Shown one piece after another: positions 1 through 9,906 of a stretch of DNA of 34,115 nucleotides. A model generated the notes under the pieces. It searched no databases, was not told where the DNA came from, and saw nothing but the letters and a program-made list of their open reading frames with translations. The position numbers and the translations under genes are program-made. The stretch's first letter is position 1, and the number at the start of each line of letters is the position of its first letter. Where the stretch lies: assembly GCA_023379025.1 (NCBI GenBank), contig JAMCTH010000011.1, positions 1 to 34,115 on the forward strand. Reading direction: 5' to 3'. Source of the stretch: Patescibacteria group bacterium. GTDB lineage: Bacteria > Patescibacteriota > Microgenomatia > UBA10105 > UBA927.

Positions 1-1487
<1,487 letters not shown>

Positions 1488-1501
1488 ATACCTCCCCTGC
1501 A

Positions 1502-1589
1502 CTACTGCGCGCTCTCATCAACCACGACTTCGCCGCTTGCTTTTGCTATCTCTTCTGCCTCTTTTTTCACCGTTTCTTCCGAGCGGCAT
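1502..1589 (-). other. Frameshifted coding tail of rpoB (alternative C-terminus)
   Basis: Immediately after the annotated rpoB stop (1567-1569) another reading frame continues, rich in Glu, Lys and Ala (it begins EETVKKEAEEIAK) and ending at TAG 1502-1504. That stop lies 14 bases before the rpoC ATG, a normal operon spacing, whereas the current rpoB stop leaves 79 bases. A one-base deletion between about 1570 and 1589 would explain it. It could be a real frameshift, a sequencing error or chance; the charged, codon-like composition favours former coding sequence. Confidence 0.55.
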
Positions 1590-4500
1590 CATCGGTCTGG
1601 CCTGACGATGAGCTGTTTTGCTGTCCCTGCGGCTGTGTCTGGGCCTGGTTTCCGGCTACCGCAAACGTAGGCACCACGTTGAGCGCCAGCGCCTGAAGCT
1701 CCTTTACCAGTACCTTAAACGACTCCGGAACCGTAGAGGCCGGAATATCTATCCCCTTCACGATCGCTTCAAATGCCTTTGCCCGGCCGACTACGTCATC
1801 AGATTTAATGGTCAGCATCTCCTGCAGAATATGCGCGGCGCGATGCGCTTCCAGAGCCCAAACTTCCATCTCTCCGAGCCGCTGCCCGCCCATTTGGGCC
1901 TTACCTCCGAGAGGTTGCTGGGTAACCAGGGAATAGGGCCCGGTCGAACGCGCATGCGTCTTATCTTCAACCATGTGAATGAGCTTCATAATATATCCGA
2001 TTCCTACAACTACCCGTTCCGAATACGCTTCGCCGGTTCTCCCGTCGTAGAGTTTTGTTTTTCCGTCCGTCGGATATCCCGCCTGTTGCAAATGCTCAAT
2101 AATCCGGCTTTCCGCGACGGATTCAAACACGGGAAGGGCAACCTTCATGTTTTGTTTGGCGGCGGCAAGACCTAAATGCGCTTCCAGGAGCTGTCCGAGA
2201 TTCATGCGTGACAGCACGGAAAGCGGAGAGATGATCAGGTCAACGGTAGTACCGTCATCCAGGTACGGCATATCCGCCTGGGGAACTATTTTTGAAATTA
2301 CTCCTTTATTCCCGTGACGCCCCGCAAGTTTATCTCCCACAACGACACGCCGGATTTGTGCAACCTTTACGACTATTTTTCTGTTTGTCCCCGGTTCCAG
2401 CTCATCCCCTTTCTCTTTATCAAGTATTCGTACTTCGATAACTGTCCCGCGTTCGCCATGAGGCATCCTGAGGCTGGTATCGCGTACTTCCCGCGCTTTC
2501 TCCCCGAAGATGGCGCGCAACAGCCGTTCTTCTGCGGTAAGCTCGGTTTCTCCCTTCGGCGCTATTTTCCCGACCAGGATATCATTCGGCCCGACGTCGG
2601 CACCGACCACCACAATGCCCTTCTCATCCAGATTCCTCAGCGCTTCTTCACTCACATTGGGGATGTCACGGGTCGTTTCTTCAACACCGAGTTTGGTGTT
2701 GACAACACTTGCCTCATATTCTTCGATGTTTATCGACGTGAGCATATCTTCCCGTACTAACCGGTCGGATATGACAATCGCGTCTTCATAGCCCAGCCCG
2801 TCAAAACTCATATACGCAACCGTTACGTTGGTTCCGAGTGCAAGCTCGCCTGCGTCGCTTGAAGGGCCGTCTATGAGTACCTGCCCTTTTTTCACCCTTT
2901 CGCCGGTTTTTACAAGAACCCGTTGATTATAGCTGGTAGATTGCGCTGAACGGGTAAATTTCTCCACCTGGTACGTCACCGTCTCTCCGTTTACCCCTTT
3001 CAACACCACCATGGATGCATCCGCGTAGTCAATCACACCGTCATGTTTCGCCAGAATGACCCTTCCGAGCGCGCCGGCAATGGAATCCTCCATCCCGGTT
3101 CCGACGACGGGAGATTGTGGTGAAAACAGCGGTACCGCCTGGCATTGCATGTGGGTTCCCATCAGGGCACGGTTTGCCTCATCGTGTGCAAGGAACGGAA
3201 TAAGCGATGCCGGTGCGCCAACCACCTGACGCGGCACCATGTCTATATATTCGACGACTTCGCTGTCGGCTTCCAGGAATTCCCCCTTATACCGGACCGG
3301 CACCCGCTCGTCTGAGATGACGCCTGATTCGTTCATGCGGATACCTGCATGGGTAATGTAGTGGTATTGCTCATCATCCGCGGCAAGATACACAACGTCA
3401 TTGGTAATATGCATATCCGTTTTCCCGCCTTTCTCTATTTTTTCCACCTTGCGGTAGGGCGTTTCCAGAAAGCCGTATTCATTCACCCGCGCATAGAGCG
3501 ACATATAGGTAACCAATCCGATGTTTGGACCTTCGGGGCTCCGCACAGGGCAGATCCTGCCGTATTGGCTCGCGTTGATATCCCGAATGGAAAATGATGC
3601 GCGCTCGCGGGATATCCCGCCGACCCCCATGACCGTAAGACGGCGGAGATTATCGACCTCGGCTAACGGGTTTGTCTGATCGAGAATCGTCGAGAGCTGG
3701 CTCGTTCGGAAAAAGTCGTTAATCGAGGCAATAATCGGACGTGCGTTGACAAGCTGCATGGGGGTCAGATCAGCTGCAGCCGGCCCCGCAAGACTCATTT
3801 TCTCCCGGACGGACCGCTCGAGACGCAGGAGACCGACCCGGAATGCATTCGTTGCGACGAGTTCTCCTACCCTCCGGACCCGCCGGTTGCCGAGATGATC
3901 GATATCATCCGTATCACCCTGACCGTTGCAGAGCGTTATCAGGTATTTGATGCTGCCGATAATATCGTCCCGGGTTAATACCCAATTTTCTTTTACATTC
4001 GGAACGGATACGCCCAATTTTTTGTTCATTTTGTACCGGCCGACGCGTTCGAGAGAATATCGCCGCGGATCAAAAAACATCGTGCGGAGCAGCTCCTGGG
4101 CATTATCAAGAACTATAGGCTCTCCCGGACGGAGTTTTTTATACAGTTCGAGGGTCGCTTCTGCCTGCGACTTGGTTATGTCCTTTGCGAGGGTCGCTTC
4201 GATATACCGCCGGTCTTTATTGGTATCAACGTCCGCGAACGTATCGATTATCTGCTTATCTTCGGACAAACCGATAGCCCGGAGAAACGTTGTGGCAATG
4301 AACTTGCGTCGCCGGTCAATCCTGACCATGAGAACGTCATTCCGGGTCACGGTAAACTCGAGCCAGCTCCCGTGCAACGGCCGGATCTCCGCTACGTACA
4401 GCATTCTCCCGGTTACCGGATCCACCTGTCCGATGAAGTATATGCCCGGAGAACGGACAAGCTGATTTACCACACATCGGTCAATTCCGTTGACGATAAA

Positions 4501-4863
4501 CGTACCGCTTTCAGTCATTGCCGGAATATCCCCCAAAAATACTTCCTGTGTCACATGGGTCCCGGTCTGCTTATTGGTGAGCGTCGCTGTCACCTTAAGA
4601 GGCATATCAAACGTAAGCCCTTTGACCCGGGCCTGTGCGGGAGTAAGACGCGGCTTGCCAAAATAGTAATCGCCGAATGTCAGTTCCCAGTTCTTTCCGG
4701 TAAAATCCACAATAGGAGAAACCTCTGAAAGGAGTTCGCGGATGCCGTCTTCCAGAAACCACTGATACGATTCCCGCTGCACGAGCGTGAGATCGAGTGT
4801 GGGAAGACTAGGAAAATGCTTGCCCCAATATTGGCGCTGGGTGGTCGTGCCGTCCTTGATCAT
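1567..4863 (-). CDS. rpoB: DNA-directed RNA polymerase subunit beta
   Basis: This is the second-largest RNA polymerase subunit; it forms the catalytic cleft with beta' and the rifampicin pocket. The protein is about 1098 residues from the ATG at 4863, close to the usual length for forms without large insertions. Conserved blocks visible include RSPGIYF, QYGRICPVRSPEGPNIGL in the rifampicin region, GRHGNKGVIS, and the C-terminal GGKAQMGGQRLGEMEVWALEA. I prefer 4863 (MIKDGTTTQ) over an in-frame ATG at 4905. A GAGGA ribosome-binding site precedes 4863, and the extra 14 residues resemble no beta subunit. It is expressed with rpoC from the consensus promoter at 4942-4969 after a leader of about 70 nt. 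The C-terminus (AARKKR, stop at 1567) may be frameshifted; see the tail feature at 1502-1589. Confidence 0.97.
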   Translation of the reverse strand: MIKDGTTTQRQYWGKHFPSLPTLDLTLVQRESYQWFLEDGIRELLSEVSPIVDFTGKNWELTFGDYYFGKPRLTPAQARVKGLTFDMPLKVTATLTNKQTGTHVTQEVFLGDIPAMTESGTFIVNGIDRCVVNQLVRSPGIYFIGQVDPVTGRMLYVAEIRPLHGSWLEFTVTRNDVLMVRIDRRRKFIATTFLRAIGLSEDKQIIDTFADVDTNKDRRYIEATLAKDITKSQAEATLELYKKLRPGEPIVLDNAQELLRTMFFDPRRYSLERVGRYKMNKKLGVSVPNVKENWVLTRDDIIGSIKYLITLCNGQGDTDDIDHLGNRRVRRVGELVATNAFRVGLLRLERSVREKMSLAGPAAADLTPMQLVNARPIIASINDFFRTSQLSTILDQTNPLAEVDNLRRLTVMGVGGISRERASFSIRDINASQYGRICPVRSPEGPNIGLVTYMSLYARVNEYGFLETPYRKVEKIEKGGKTDMHITNDVVYLAADDEQYHYITHAGIRMNESGVISDERVPVRYKGEFLEADSEVVEYIDMVPRQVVGAPASLIPFLAHDEANRALMGTHMQCQAVPLFSPQSPVVGTGMEDSIAGALGRVILAKHDGVIDYADASMVVLKGVNGETVTYQVEKFTRSAQSTSYNQRVLVKTGERVKKGQVLIDGPSSDAGELALGTNVTVAYMSFDGLGYEDAIVISDRLVREDMLTSINIEEYEASVVNTKLGVEETTRDIPNVSEEALRNLDEKGIVVVGADVGPNDILVGKIAPKGETELTAEERLLRAIFGEKAREVRDTSLRMPHGERGTVIEVRILDKEKGDELEPGTNRKIVVKVAQIRRVVVGDKLAGRHGNKGVISKIVPQADMPYLDDGTTVDLIISPLSVLSRMNLGQLLEAHLGLAAAKQNMKVALPVFESVAESRIIEHLQQAGYPTDGKTKLYDGRTGEAYSERVVVGIGYIMKLIHMVEDKTHARSTGPYSLVTQQPLGGKAQMGGQRLGEMEVWALEAHRAAHILQEMLTIKSDDVVGRAKAFEAIVKGIDIPASTVPESFKVLVKELQALALNVVPTFAVAGNQAQTQPQGQQNSSSSGQTDDAARKKR

Positions 4864-4941
4864 TGAAAATAAATCCTCGGAAAAACGACAAAAAGAAGCG
4901 AACAATGAACGTCCGCCTCCATCAGGCTTAAAGTACTCTTC

Positions 4942-4969
4942 ATTATATAGTGTAACTCTCTTATGTCAA
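4942..4969 (-). promoter_or_regulatory. rpoBC promoter, consensus -35/-10
   Basis: On the minus strand TTGACA (4964-4969) and TATAAT (4942-4947) are separated by 16 bases. Both hexamers match the sigma-70 consensus perfectly. Transcription would start near 4935, leaving a leader of about 70 nt before the chosen rpoB ATG. Confidence 0.9.
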
Positions 4970-4978
4970 GAGCCCCCT

Positions 4979-5007
4979 TTGTTTCGGCCTGAACCGCGTC
5001 GTATACT
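4979..5007 (+). promoter_or_regulatory. Promoter of the GNAT-like gene, probably giving a leaderless mRNA
   Basis: TTGTTT (4979-4984), a 17-base spacer and TATACT (5002-5007) lie on the plus strand, divergent from the rpoBC promoter. The -10 box ends only 8 bases before the ATG at 5016, and no Shine-Dalgarno sequence is present, so the transcript probably begins at or next to the start codon. Confidence 0.6.
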
Positions 5008-5015
5008 ACACTCGT

Positions 5016-5966
5016 ATGATACGCGTATTTGATGATTTTTCTGCCGCGAAGCATCTCTGGGACACCATTACGGGGGCAAACCGTATCACGATACCGTTTT
5101 ATCTCTATGAATGGCATCATGTATGGTGGAATACATTTCAGAGTAACGGAATCCCTTTTCTCGTTTCTCCGACCGATGCAGTGATCGCCCCCTTTATACG
5201 GCAGGGGAATAGCGCGGTGTTTTCCGGAGGCCGGGAAATCGCGGATTACCTGGATATCATCGGACCTGATGCCGTTAAATCAGGCATATGGCCAATGCTT
5301 CTCAGATACCTGAAATCCCGGGGTATACTATCCCTCAGACTCCACAACATACCCGATTCTCCGACACTCTCCTTTTTCCGGCATTTGTCGGAAACCACCT
5401 CAGGAATTACACTATCCCGGGAAGATACGACTCCTACCATACCTCTGCCGCAGTCCCGGGATGCATACCTCAGCCTGCTCGACCGGCGCAACCGTCATGA
5501 ACTGAAAAGAAAGCTCCGGCGTTTTGAACATGAAACCGGCAATGTCTTGTTTATTCGGAGCACATCTCCTTCCGAGGATGTCCATGCGCTCCTTAAACTC
5601 ATGGAACTGGATGAGAAAAAAAAGACATTTCTTACTCCGGCTATGCGAAAATTTTTTCAAAGGCTCCCGGCTGCCTTTCCGGACCAATGTTCCCTGTTTT
5701 GGCTAACTATGGAAAATGAAAAAATCGCTGGCGTCATGGCTTTCCAGTCCGGCACGGATTTTTTCACCTATAACTCGGGTTATGACCGGGAACGGTATTC
5801 AGGCGCTGGGTATTATCTTAAGGCACGCCTCATCTCCTGGGCCATAGAACAGCACTTTCTGACCTTTAATTTTCTTCAGGGAAATGAACGGTACAAATAT
5901 GAGCTCGGAGCAAAGGACGCGTTTGTCTATTCGGTTTCCGCAGAGCTTTCCAGGGCCAGGATATAA
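5016..5966 (+). CDS. GNAT/FemAB-like acyltransferase (BioF2/CelD type)
   Basis: A 316-residue protein resembling the Acetyltransf_6 (BioF2-like, CelD) branch of the GNAT fold, related to FemAB peptidoglycan aminoacyltransferases. The best recognised part is residues 150-300: a charged RNRHELKRKLRRFE helix, a LFWLTMENEKIAGVMAFQ strand pair typical of GNAT cores, and YNSGYDRERYSGAGYYLKA, which resembles the substrate/CoA side of these enzymes. No signal peptide or membrane segment is seen, so it is probably cytoplasmic. The substrate cannot be read from sequence; cell-envelope or polysaccharide modification is typical of relatives. It is transcribed alone, divergently from rpoBC, with a likely leaderless start. 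Its last 40 bases overlap the 3' end of the convergent nuclease gene. Confidence 0.75.
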   Translation: MIRVFDDFSAAKHLWDTITGANRITIPFYLYEWHHVWWNTFQSNGIPFLVSPTDAVIAPFIRQGNSAVFSGGREIADYLDIIGPDAVKSGIWPMLLRYLKSRGILSLRLHNIPDSPTLSFFRHLSETTSGITLSREDTTPTIPLPQSRDAYLSLLDRRNRHELKRKLRRFEHETGNVLFIRSTSPSEDVHALLKLMELDEKKKTFLTPAMRKFFQRLPAAFPDQCSLFWLTMENEKIAGVMAFQSGTDFFTYNSGYDRERYSGAGYYLKARLISWAIEQHFLTFNFLQGNERYKYELGAKDAFVYSVSAELSRARI

Positions 5967-6802
5967 ATATCCTGATAGTCACTGACTCCGACAAATTCCG
6001 CCCTGCCCGCAACAATACTTTCATAGGGCCTGCATGCGCTGCATCCGTCTTTTTTCGGACAGGGAAACCGTTCCAGCCTCCTGGCCAGGGCGATCCGCTT
6101 CCCTGCATCCAGAATATCTTTCCCTGCTGCCGCAGCGTCCGGAAGCGGCATATCTATGGGCGCATCGTCGCGGTCCAGGTACCAATACGCCGCACCGCTG
6201 ACTGCTTTCGTCTGACAGTGAGTAACCAGAAGATAGTAGATCGGAAGCTGGAGGGAATCCGGATCTTCATCATACTTTCCGGTTTTAAAATCGATGATCT
6301 TCACGCTGTCCGTTACATCATTATATTCAAGCCAATCTACTTTCCCGCAGAGCATAATGTTATCTTCCTCGGAAAGCCAGTAGTAGGGCAGGTCGCGCCG
6401 GATTTTAATTGCTTTTTTGGTGAGCGGGCCCGGATGGGAGGATATTCTGGAAAGCATGTCTTCCGCCCGTGATCTGAACCGCATCTCTTCCTCTTGGGAT
6501 ATGAACCCTCCCTTTTTGCCGGCGACCGTCTCCCAAACGGCGTTCAGTCTTGTACCGAGCGGGGTACGGAGACGCTCCTCAACCGGAAGGCGCGAAACGT
6601 CCTCGATCACCCGGTGTACCGCCTGACCGAGAGCCAGTGCCGGCTGCATAAGCATAAGTTTGTGATGCGTTTTGGGATCCCGATAGACATGCTTGAGCAA
6701 GTATGCCCTCGGGCATTTCAGATAATCACTGATGGAGGAGTGCGAAATCCAGACGGCATTGAATTTATCTTTCAGCATACCGGTAGTGTACCCAATCTGC
6801 AC
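5927..6802 (-). CDS. PD-(D/E)XK nuclease of the RecB/Cas4/AddB type with probable Fe-S cluster
   Basis: A 291-residue RecB-family nuclease domain protein. Motifs in order are a helix with His63 (GQAVHRVIE), Asp156 in GKVDWLEY, Asp171-Phe-Lys173 in IIDFKTGK (the D...DxK catalytic core) and QLPIYYLL (the QxxxY motif, residues 185-192). Cys30 (LKCPRAYLLKHVY) together with Cys248, Cys254 and Cys257 near the C-terminus match the one-plus-three arrangement that holds a 4Fe-4S cluster in AddB, Cas4 and Dna2-type nucleases. The start is a GTG at 6802 with a nearby GAGG; an ATG at 6778 is possible. It is the last gene of the alaS-to-mltG run, 107 bases after mltG. No helicase, cas1 or cas2 is near, so a DNA repair role is more likely than CRISPR adaptation. 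Confidence 0.85.
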   Translation of the reverse strand: MQIGYTTGMLKDKFNAVWISHSSISDYLKCPRAYLLKHVYRDPKTHHKLMLMQPALALGQAVHRVIEDVSRLPVEERLRTPLGTRLNAVWETVAGKKGGFISQEEEMRFRSRAEDMLSRISSHPGPLTKKAIKIRRDLPYYWLSEEDNIMLCGKVDWLEYNDVTDSVKIIDFKTGKYDEDPDSLQLPIYYLLVTHCQTKAVSGAAYWYLDRDDAPIDMPLPDAAAAGKDILDAGKRIALARRLERFPCPKKDGCSACRPYESIVAGRAEFVGVSDYQDIYILALESSAETE

Positions 6803-6909
6803 CGAACCTCATTGTTCCCCGAAACGCGGGAGGAAGCGGTGCCCTTCCGTCGCGCGTACTCCGGCGACAGAAACGGAAGAGCCGTCCGGCAGAGCCCTCC
6901 CTCAGGACA

Positions 6910-7890
6910 TTATTGCAGGTATTTGGCGATATTGGCGTTATGTTCTTCGATAGTTTTTGCGTAATGCACAGCCCCCGATGCGTCATGGAGGTAATACCAG
7001 TAGTCCGACGGCTGATAGTAAATCACCGCTTGTATCGAAGAAAGCCCCGGGTTGGCGATCGGTCCCGGCGGCAGTCCCGTGTGCAGGTAGGTATTATAGG
7101 GGGAATCTATTTTTTTATCCTCATCCGTCAGCGATTTTTTCCACCAGGTCTTTTCCTCCGGCTGATAGCCCAGGGCGTACTGCAGGGTTGCATCCGCCTG
7201 AAGCGGCCAGTCTGCTTTCAGCCGTCTCATAAGGATACCCGCGATCACCGGCCGATCCGCTTCCGTTCTGCCCTCCCGCTCGACAATCGAGGCGAGCGTT
7301 ATGACATCCGGAAAGGGCATCCCGAGCTTTTGCGCATCCTGATGCATCCGCGGAGTCACTTTTTTATTGAAATTATCGGTAAACATCTGGACGATTGCCG
7401 CGGCGGTCGCGTTTCTCGGTACGAGATAGGTATCCGGAAACATATAGCCTTCGGCGGCATACTTCAGAAACTCACTTTCCGGTATGTCCATGTCGCGGGC
7501 AAGCTCTGTTGCTATCTCCGTATCCCTCCACCCTTCAAGCGTCGTGATCCAGACATCAAGGATGCCGTGCGTGAGCTCCCGGGCAATGGATGCCGTGTCC
7601 ATGCTCGGGCTTATGCGATAATCTCCCGCCTGCAGTTTCCCGTCGATACCCATGAGCTTCACGAGCAGAAAAAATCCCGTCGGACTTCGGACCAGCCCCT
7701 GTTGGGCAAGGCGTGATGCAATGACCCGCACCCCTTCTCCCGGGTTGATGATGAACGTTTTCGGGATCGTCGCGTATGCATCCACCGGAGAAAGCGCATC
7801 ATGCCACCAGAGGCCGAGGGCTCCGGCAGCCACCAGCACAACGAAGAAAAATAATCCGAGCCTCAGTCCCAATGCAGTAGATGATTTCAT
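6910..7890 (-). CDS. mltG: Endolytic murein transglycosylase MltG (YceG-like)
   Basis: This is a membrane-anchored lytic transglycosylase that cuts nascent glycan strands and terminates peptidoglycan chains. The 326-residue protein has one N-terminal transmembrane helix (about residues 9-28), a LysM-like segment (FIINPGEGVRVIASRLAQQGLV, about 46-67) and the YceG catalytic domain. That domain includes EGYMFPDTY, LASIVEREG with the catalytic glutamate at about residue 204, and SPYNTYLHTGLPPGPIANPG (263-282). The length and all the key motifs fit the family. It starts one base after the AMP phosphorylase stop, so translation is probably coupled. The catalytic part should face the outside of the membrane. 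Confidence 0.95.
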   Translation of the reverse strand: MKSSTALGLRLGLFFFVVLVAAGALGLWWHDALSPVDAYATIPKTFIINPGEGVRVIASRLAQQGLVRSPTGFFLLVKLMGIDGKLQAGDYRISPSMDTASIARELTHGILDVWITTLEGWRDTEIATELARDMDIPESEFLKYAAEGYMFPDTYLVPRNATAAAIVQMFTDNFNKKVTPRMHQDAQKLGMPFPDVITLASIVEREGRTEADRPVIAGILMRRLKADWPLQADATLQYALGYQPEEKTWWKKSLTDEDKKIDSPYNTYLHTGLPPGPIANPGLSSIQAVIYYQPSDYWYYLHDASGAVHYAKTIEEHNANIAKYLQ

Positions 7891-7891
7891 G

Positions 7892-9148
7892 CTACGTCAC
7901 GCTGTACACGGGTATATTCCGGAGGGAATCGGCTGCCTCCTCAAGCCGCCACCGGTCGCTGCTATAGAGCGTACATAGTATATCATCCTTGTCTACGGTT
8001 TCCTCAATCTTCCGGTTCAGGTACATCCCGGCGCGTTTATCGGTCGGGCACCCTAAAATCCGGCAGATTACGGTAATCTGCTGGTTGTTGATCGCCGAAA
8101 CCCTGCCCCGTTTTGCCGCCTGCAGTTCAAACTTATGGACGCCGGGACGAAGCGCGGCGCTTCCCACATCGGGATCGCCTCCCTGCGCCTTGATAATCTC
8201 CCGCATTTTCCGAAGGGCCTTACCGCTCGTCAGCATATCACGGGCAACCTGTTCCCCGGTCACGTCTTTTTTCCCGTGCATATCTATAAAACAAAGGTCC
8301 AGGAGCTTTGAGGCAAGGCGGAGCGCTTTGGCTTCAAGCGCAAGCGGCCGGTCCCGGTGCTGCTCGAGAACCTGAAAGACATCACGGGCTTCAAGCACCG
8401 GTCCGATGCCCCGGCCGGCGCTCTGGCGCATCTCATTGATATCAGTCACGACATGCACGTGAAAGCGTTTGGCCAGATAGGTAAATTTTTTGGCGATGAC
8501 TTCAGCATCGTGGTAGTGCTGAATTTTCATGGTGGGCCCGACCGGGATATCAAGCACCACGTGATTGGACCCGGAAGCAACTTTTTTGGCCATGATGGAA
8601 ACGAGTATTTTGTCAAACGACTCAAAAGCAAGCGGCTCTTCCACCTCTATAATGACGTCATCTGCAGGGGCCAGACCCAGATGCCCACCCCAGACGATAC
8701 ATCCGCCGGTTTTCCCGACCAGGTGTTCAATCTGCTTCGGCGTGAACGTAACCGGTGCTACTACCTCCATCGTGTCCGCCGTACCTGCCGGGGACGTTAT
8801 GGCGCGGGAAGAATTTTTCGGTATCCGGATCCCTGCGGCGGCAACGATCGGCACGAGTATCATGGTGGTACGGGTGCCGGCAACCCCACCGGTCGAGTGT
8901 TTGTCCGCGACAATCCCTTGGAAATGGAGCCGCGGGCCTGTGGCCACCATGGCTTTCGTCAGATGATAGAGCTCTTCATCATTAAACCCTTCCTTAAAGC
9001 CCGCCGCGGCAAAGTATGTCGTCAGGACCGGGCCGAGTTTCTCCTTGGCAATCTCGTCCATGATGGCAAAAATCTCGTTATACGACAGGGATTTTCCGAC
9101 GAGCTTCTTTTTGATCGCGTTGACGGCGAGCTGTTTTCTGTCTTTCAT
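7892..9148 (-). CDS. AMP phosphorylase / thymidine phosphorylase family protein
   Basis: A nucleoside or nucleotide phosphorylase of the DeoA/TrpD fold, 418 residues. Visible motifs are the phosphate-binding KHSTGG (83-88), SSRAITSPAGTADTME (113-128) and GLAPADDVIIEVEEPL (158-173). The APADD form resembles archaeal and CPR AMP phosphorylases, which make ribose 1,5-bisphosphate for the RuBisCO-linked nucleotide salvage route, more than classic thymidine phosphorylases. Archaeal AMP phosphorylases are about 500 residues with an extra N-terminal domain of about 80 residues, which is absent here; the protein begins directly with the helical domain. RuBisCO and ribose-1,5-bisphosphate isomerase are not in this window. 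The start overlaps the sortase stop by 4 bases. The family is certain; the choice of AMP over thymidine is inferred. Confidence 0.85.
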   Translation of the reverse strand: MKDRKQLAVNAIKKKLVGKSLSYNEIFAIMDEIAKEKLGPVLTTYFAAAGFKEGFNDEELYHLTKAMVATGPRLHFQGIVADKHSTGGVAGTRTTMILVPIVAAAGIRIPKNSSRAITSPAGTADTMEVVAPVTFTPKQIEHLVGKTGGCIVWGGHLGLAPADDVIIEVEEPLAFESFDKILVSIMAKKVASGSNHVVLDIPVGPTMKIQHYHDAEVIAKKFTYLAKRFHVHVVTDINEMRQSAGRGIGPVLEARDVFQVLEQHRDRPLALEAKALRLASKLLDLCFIDMHGKKDVTGEQVARDMLTSGKALRKMREIIKAQGGDPDVGSAALRPGVHKFELQAAKRGRVSAINNQQITVICRILGCPTDKRAGMYLNRKIEETVDKDDILCTLYSSDRWRLEEAADSLRNIPVYSVT

Positions 9149-9903
9149 GTTGCCGGAGGGTGAACCAGTTGCGCCCGGACATTGAGGCGTTTCCAGGTGG
9201 TCCCCGGTGGGACACAGGTGACGAGCGTCAGGTATGAATCGTCAAAATCCTGCTCAAGACTCGAAAGGTCAGTCGGGTCCGTTACGACAAGCTGATAGAC
9301 TTTATACTGATACTCTACGCCGTCATACGAGACGTAGATATCATCGCCGGGTTTAAGCGTCGGAAGGGTGGAAAATATCGTCCGGTAATTGTGCGGGTCA
9401 AAAAACTGCGGCAGCACCGAATGGCCGAATACGACGGCAGTCCCGTAATCCCCCGGTATGCCGGTGCCGCCGTAATGCACAAGCGACGTATCCAGGTCAT
9501 TTCCGCCGATCGACACCACGGCATGATCGATGTTGAGCTTGGGAATGGATAGATAATATGTGTTGACGGCAGTCACGACATGCTTCTGGGGCTGGGTCGG
9601 AAACCAGGTATTGGGATTGGACGAATCACCGCCTTCCGACTGGATGATGTCCGGTATGGTTGCGCCGTACGCAACAGGAAGCGCCGTGCCGGCCGGTTTC
9701 TCCGTCAGGCCCGTTTCCGGAATCGGTGCTACAATACCGGAAAGAAACGGTGCACTGAAGACAGAAAATGACACGATAGGCCAGACGACCCACAAAAGTA
9801 TGAGCATCCCCACGCCCATCAGCAGATAGGAATAGAGTTCGTGTCTCACCCGTCCTGCCTTCGCACCCGGCAGACTTGCTTTTACGTACCGATACAGAGG
9901 CAT
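9145..9903 (-). CDS. Sortase (class D/E-like)
   Basis: This is a membrane-bound cysteine transpeptidase that links surface proteins to the envelope or to each other. The 252-residue protein has an N-terminal transmembrane helix (about 24-48) and a sortase beta-barrel with all three catalytic residues: His161 in AVVFGHSVLP, Cys230 in LTLVTCVPPG and Arg239 in KRLNVRAQL. The TLVTCVPPGTTWKRL block fits class D/E sortases. It starts 3 bases after the stop of the large baseplate-J-like membrane protein and overlaps the AMP phosphorylase gene by 4 bases. No LPxTG-type signal was noticed in the neighbouring surface protein, so its substrate is unknown. Confidence 0.93.
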   Translation of the reverse strand: MPLYRYVKASLPGAKAGRVRHELYSYLLMGVGMLILLWVVWPIVSFSVFSAPFLSGIVAPIPETGLTEKPAGTALPVAYGATIPDIIQSEGGDSSNPNTWFPTQPQKHVVTAVNTYYLSIPKLNIDHAVVSIGGNDLDTSLVHYGGTGIPGDYGTAVVFGHSVLPQFFDPHNYRTIFSTLPTLKPGDDIYVSYDGVEYQYKVYQLVVTDPTDLSSLEQDFDDSYLTLVTCVPPGTTWKRLNVRAQLVHPPAT

Positions 9904-9906
9904 AAG

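Noticed and set aside
4864-4905. Longer rpoB start at 4905
   Set aside because: The added residues do not match beta subunits, and the ribosome-binding site fits the ATG at 4863.
5927-6802. CRISPR-associated Cas4
   Set aside because: No cas1, cas2 or CRISPR array is in the window. The motifs fit the wider RecB nuclease family equally well.
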